A DNA stretch of 64,000 bases, from assembly GCA_910574195.1 (NCBI GenBank), contig CAJTBF010000016.1:18084-82083 (forward strand), written 5' to 3'. Below, piece after piece: positions 61,426 through 64,000 of the stretch. The position numbers and the translations under genes are program-made. Under the pieces are notes generated by a model. The model had not been told where the DNA came from. It ran no database searches and saw only the letters and a program-made list of their open reading frames with translations. The DNA is from Lachnospiraceae bacterium (GTDB lineage: Bacteria; Bacillota; Clostridia; Lachnospirales; Lachnospiraceae). Each line of letters opens with the position of its first letter. The stretch's first letter is position 1.

Positions 61426-61515
61426 GGAGACGTATCGAAGTGGCCATAACGAGAGCGACTCGAAATCGCTTTGCCGCCTGTAAGCGGCACGTGGGTTCGA
61501 ATCCCACCGTCTCCG
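61426..61515 (+). tRNA. tRNA-Ser (CGA anticodon)
   Basis: Acceptor GGAGACG/CGTCTCC, D-arm with GAAGTGGCCATAACGAG, anticodon stem-loop GCGACTCGAAATCGC (anticodon CGA), long variable arm typical of Ser, T-arm GTGGGTTCGAATCCCAC, discriminator G, then TTTTTTT. Confidence 0.95.
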
Positions 61516-61554
61516 TTTTTTTCCGATTATCTCTTATATCGGATTGATCTAAAA

Positions 61555-61583
61555 AGTTGCTGCGAAGGTAGCAGCTTTTTTTG
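61555..61583 (+). terminator. Terminator downstream of tRNA-Ser
   Basis: GCTGC..GCAGC hairpin (61559-61575) followed by TTTTTTTG. Confidence 0.6.
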
Positions 61584-61673
61584 TTTTCAGGAACTGCTTT
61601 TCTATGCTTTCCTGTCACATTTTTTTACTTTCTTCATATTTTAATGTAGAACAACAGGAAAGGAAGCACTGCT

Positions 61674-61710
61674 ATGCCTTATTCAATTATGCTGGATGCC
61701 GGTCATGGAG
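61674..61710 (+). pseudogene. N-acetylmuramoyl-L-alanine amidase, first 13 codons only
   Basis: GGAAAGGAAG is followed by an ATG opening MPYSIMLDAGHGG, the N-terminal zinc-site motif (DAGHGG) of Amidase_3 cell-wall amidases. Codon 14 onward no longer matches and a stop appears at 61719-61721. The gene is cut at about 61711 by foreign sequence. The 3' part is not in this window. Confidence 0.7.
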
Positions 61711-61794
61711 GTTGTAGATAACGCAAGTGATGAAAACAACGAAAATACAAGGAGAAAGGCAACTGTTGTACCTATTAAAATAGAATATGTGTGA
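61711..61794 (+). pseudogene. C-terminal tail of an element gene
   Basis: From the junction a different frame (GTT at 61711) stays open for 27 codons: VVDNASDENNENTRRKATVV, ending KIEYV and TGA at 61792-61794. It reads as the end of a protein whose beginning is missing, so the incoming element is truncated here. The parent family was not recognised. Confidence 0.5.
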
Positions 61795-61816
61795 GAGGAC
61801 AAGCCTTTCAATAATG

Positions 61817-61846
61817 TAGACGTTCAGAAATGAGCGTCTATTTTTA
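61817..61846 (+). terminator. Terminator before the adhesin gene
   Basis: TAGACG (61817-61822)/CGTCTA (61835-61840) hairpin, then TTTTTA. It marks an operon boundary within the incoming element. Confidence 0.65.
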
Positions 61847-61875
61847 TACCCAAAATGAAAGGAGCATTAGATTTT

Positions 61876-63903
61876 ATGAAAAAGATGTTAAAACGATTGT
61901 GTACGGGCTTCTTAGCTCTTGCAACTGTCGTTACTGCTTTACCGACTACACCCGTCCATGCAGAAAGTAAGCAATACTGGACGGAAAGTGCAGAGCGTGT
62001 CGGTATCATTGAAAAAGTAATGAATGACGGTTCTATCGGTTCGACATTCAATGAGGGCTATATGAAAGTTGAGGGCGAAACTGCCTATTGTATTGACATC
62101 AATACAGATTTTAAGAATGGCTACAAGACTAGAACCGACGCAAGCTCACGCATGAGTGCCGACCAGATTTCAGATGTGGCGTTATCCTTAGAGTATGTCA
62201 AACAGTATGGCGAAGCTCACAAGGAACTGAACTACAAGCAAGTCTATCTGTTGGAACAATGTGTAGTCTGGCAGAGATTGAGTGTACATCTTGGCTGGCA
62301 ATGTGATAACGTTCGAGCTTCTTATGATGAAATTCCAAAGGCAACGCAGGACGAAGTGTACGCTGGTGCAAAAGTCTTTGTCAAAGAGAATAAAGGACGC
62401 TATGAATGTGGCGGTTATATTTACTCTGGCGAGGGGCAGGAATTGGGACAATTCTGGGCAAAACTGAATGTAGGAAATGCAAAACTGCAAAAGACTTCCA
62501 GTAATACCAGCATTACAGACGGTAACGGGAATTACTCTATTGCAGGTGCGAACTATGGTGTCTTTTCTGATAAGGACTGCACAAAACAGCTTGCCACCCT
62601 TACGACTGATAAAAACGGAAATACAGATATTGTAGAGGTAAAAGCAGGCATAGTCTATATCAAGGAATTATCCGCACCAGCAGGATATAAAGTGGATAAA
62701 ACTGTATATTCCTTAAAGGTTGAAGCTGGAAAGACAGCAACCTTGAAAGTATCAGATACACCGAAAGTAACGTACACTTTGATTGAGCTTTTCAAGATTG
62801 ATATGGAAACACAGAAAGACAATCCGCAGGGGAACGCTTCTTTAGCAGGTGCGGAATTTACATGGAAGTATTATGCTGGCTTCTATAACAAAGACAATCT
62901 CCCTGCCGAAGCTACTCGTACATGGGTTACAAAGACAATCGCTGAAACTGACAGCGACGGGACAACTCATTACATCACAAAATTAACGGACGCATACAAG
63001 GTATCTGGCGACAGTTTCTATATGCAGGACGGTAAGGCGGTTCTTCCACTTGGAACGCTAACTGTTGAGGAAACAAAAGCTCCAAACGGCTACTTGTTAG
63101 ACGGTGCATATATGCAGGCTGGCGATAAGTCCGAACAGATAAAAGGCTTATATGTAACACAGATTACCGAGGACGGCGACCTTGCCGTATTATCTGGAAG
63201 TAACCAGTTTTCCGTATCAGACAAGGTTATCCGTGGCGGTGTGAAAATTCAGAAACGAGATTTAGAAACGGGCGATACAAAGCCACAAGGAAGTGCAACC
63301 TTGAAAGATACTGCTTTTGACATCATTTCCTTAAATGATAATTCTGTTTTGGTTGAGGGCAAGCTATATAAGAAAAATGAAGTGGTAAAGACAATTCGTA
63401 CAGATATTGAGGGTATCGCTTCTACTTCTGCTGACCTCTTACCTTATGGAAAATTCCGTATCGTTGAAAGTGAAGCTCCCAACGGTTACTTAACTGACGG
63501 TGCAAAACCGATTGATTTTACAATCACAGAAAATGGAAAAATCGTGGACTTAACCGACGAAGCCCACTCTATCTACAATCAGATTAAGCGTGGGGATATT
63601 GAGGGCGTAAAAATCGGTGCAGGCACACACAAGCGTCTTGCTGATGTTCCGTTTAGGATCACAAGCAAGACGACGGGCGAAAATCATGTAGTGGTAACTG
63701 ATGATAACGGGCAGTTCTCCACTTCTGCTGACTGGGCTTCTCATAAGCACAATACAAACGCAGGCAAGACCAGCGAGGACGGTGTGTGGTTTGGGACTTC
63801 TGAACCAGACGACAGCAAGGGTGCGTTACCTTATGATACCTACATCATCGAGGAATTACGCTCTGAAAGCAACAAAGGCTTTGATTTTGTCAAGATTAGT
63901 TGA
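61876..63903 (+). pseudogene. SpaA/Cna-B adhesin of an integrative conjugative element, truncated
   Basis: 675 residues from the ATG at 61876. Signal peptide MKKMLKRLCTGFLALATVVT to VHAES. N-terminal thioester-like domain: Cys in TAYCIDIN and Gln in YLLEQCVVWQRL (residues about 70-140). At least three SpaA/Cna-B-like units follow, each ending with an ETKAPNGYLL-type motif (SAPAGYKVDKTVYSL, EETKAPNGYLLDG, SEAPNGYLTDG). It stops at FDFVKIS with no LPXTG or membrane helix, whereas proteins of this type in Tn1549-like elements are much longer. The frame ends at the junction with a probable insertion sequence. Confidence 0.72.
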
Positions 63904-63929
63904 CACATTTTCCTCAAGGATTTTGTATC

Positions 63930-64000
63930 CTATGCTGCTTCTTTCAGGGAATCATAGTATCGCTGCCGTTTTATCATGGGAGGAAGACCTCCATTAGAGG
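63930..64000 (-). CDS. End of a minus-strand ORF, probably an IS transposase (partial)
   Basis: The minus strand enters at the window edge and ends at TAG (63932-63930), giving PPMIKRQRYYDSLKEAA preceded by SNGGL. A short basic C-terminus lying just inside a TTGACAC boundary that interrupts the adhesin gene suggests an insertion-sequence transposase. The family cannot be named from 23 residues. Confidence 0.4.
   Translation of the reverse strand, partial: SNGGLPPMIKRQRYYDSLKEAA

Noticed and set aside
60419..61618. 399-codon minus-strand ORF over the CNNM gene and tRNA-Ser
   Set aside because: It runs through a tRNA gene and is antisense to a strongly supported membrane protein.

Overview
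The window looks like a chromosomal segment of a low-to-moderate GC Clostridia, most likely a gut Lachnospiraceae. The reasons are strong AGGAGG-type ribosome binding sites, consensus sigma-A promoters, the murB-rapZ-whiA-HPr cluster, a type III glutamine synthetase, an LPXTG wall protein, and mobile elements of kinds common in that family. The species cannot be named from the sequence alone.

The left third (about 490-22,988) is a tandem array of two integrated elements at the 3' end of rpsI. The outer cinA-side junction keeps 17 bp of the rpsI end (490-506). A middle core lies at 2091-2102 and the rpsI-proximal core at 22969-22988. Element A (about 507-2102) is a 1.6 kb remnant with a broken serine recombinase and a compact type I toxin-antitoxin unit (hydrophobic 30-aa peptide plus convergent antisense RNA). 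Element B (about 2091-22980) is a probably mobilizable element with tyrosine integrase, XRE regulators, CHC2 primase, VapE-type ATPase and a MobA/MobL relaxase. Its cargo is a minus-strand defence operon resembling class 2 DISARM: vsr, a 5mC methyltransferase (drmMII-like), a drmE-like gene, drmA and drmB. An HNH nuclease and an AlbA/Schlafen-type ATP-binding protein follow. No drmC is present.

The middle (22,970-49,000) is core chromosome with accessory islands: rplM-rpsI with a structured leader; an M20 peptidase with two DUF5058-type membrane proteins; azlCD; a 1309-aa LPXTG surface protein; a Gld-like ABC transporter operon; and a fused AAA-HNH protein (PtuA/PtuB-like in one chain) beside a duplicated scrap of its neighbour gene. 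An ABC-class ATPase, a GDSL hydrolase and a fructoselysine-type cluster (frlD, frlB, two GntR regulators) divergent from an amidohydrolase complete this part.

The right part (49,900-61,600) holds glnN, fba, nagB-nagA, tRNA-Glu, a lipid kinase, an HPr-like protein without its active-site His, whiA, rapZ, murB, a CNNM/CBS protein and tRNA-Ser. From about 61,711 the sequence is broken up. A cell-wall amidase gene stops after 13 codons at a junction with integrative-element DNA. That DNA carries a SpaA/Cna-B adhesin cut short near 63,900, followed by the end of a minus-strand ORF, probably an IS transposase. Several families of intergenic palindromic repeats are scattered over the chromosomal part.
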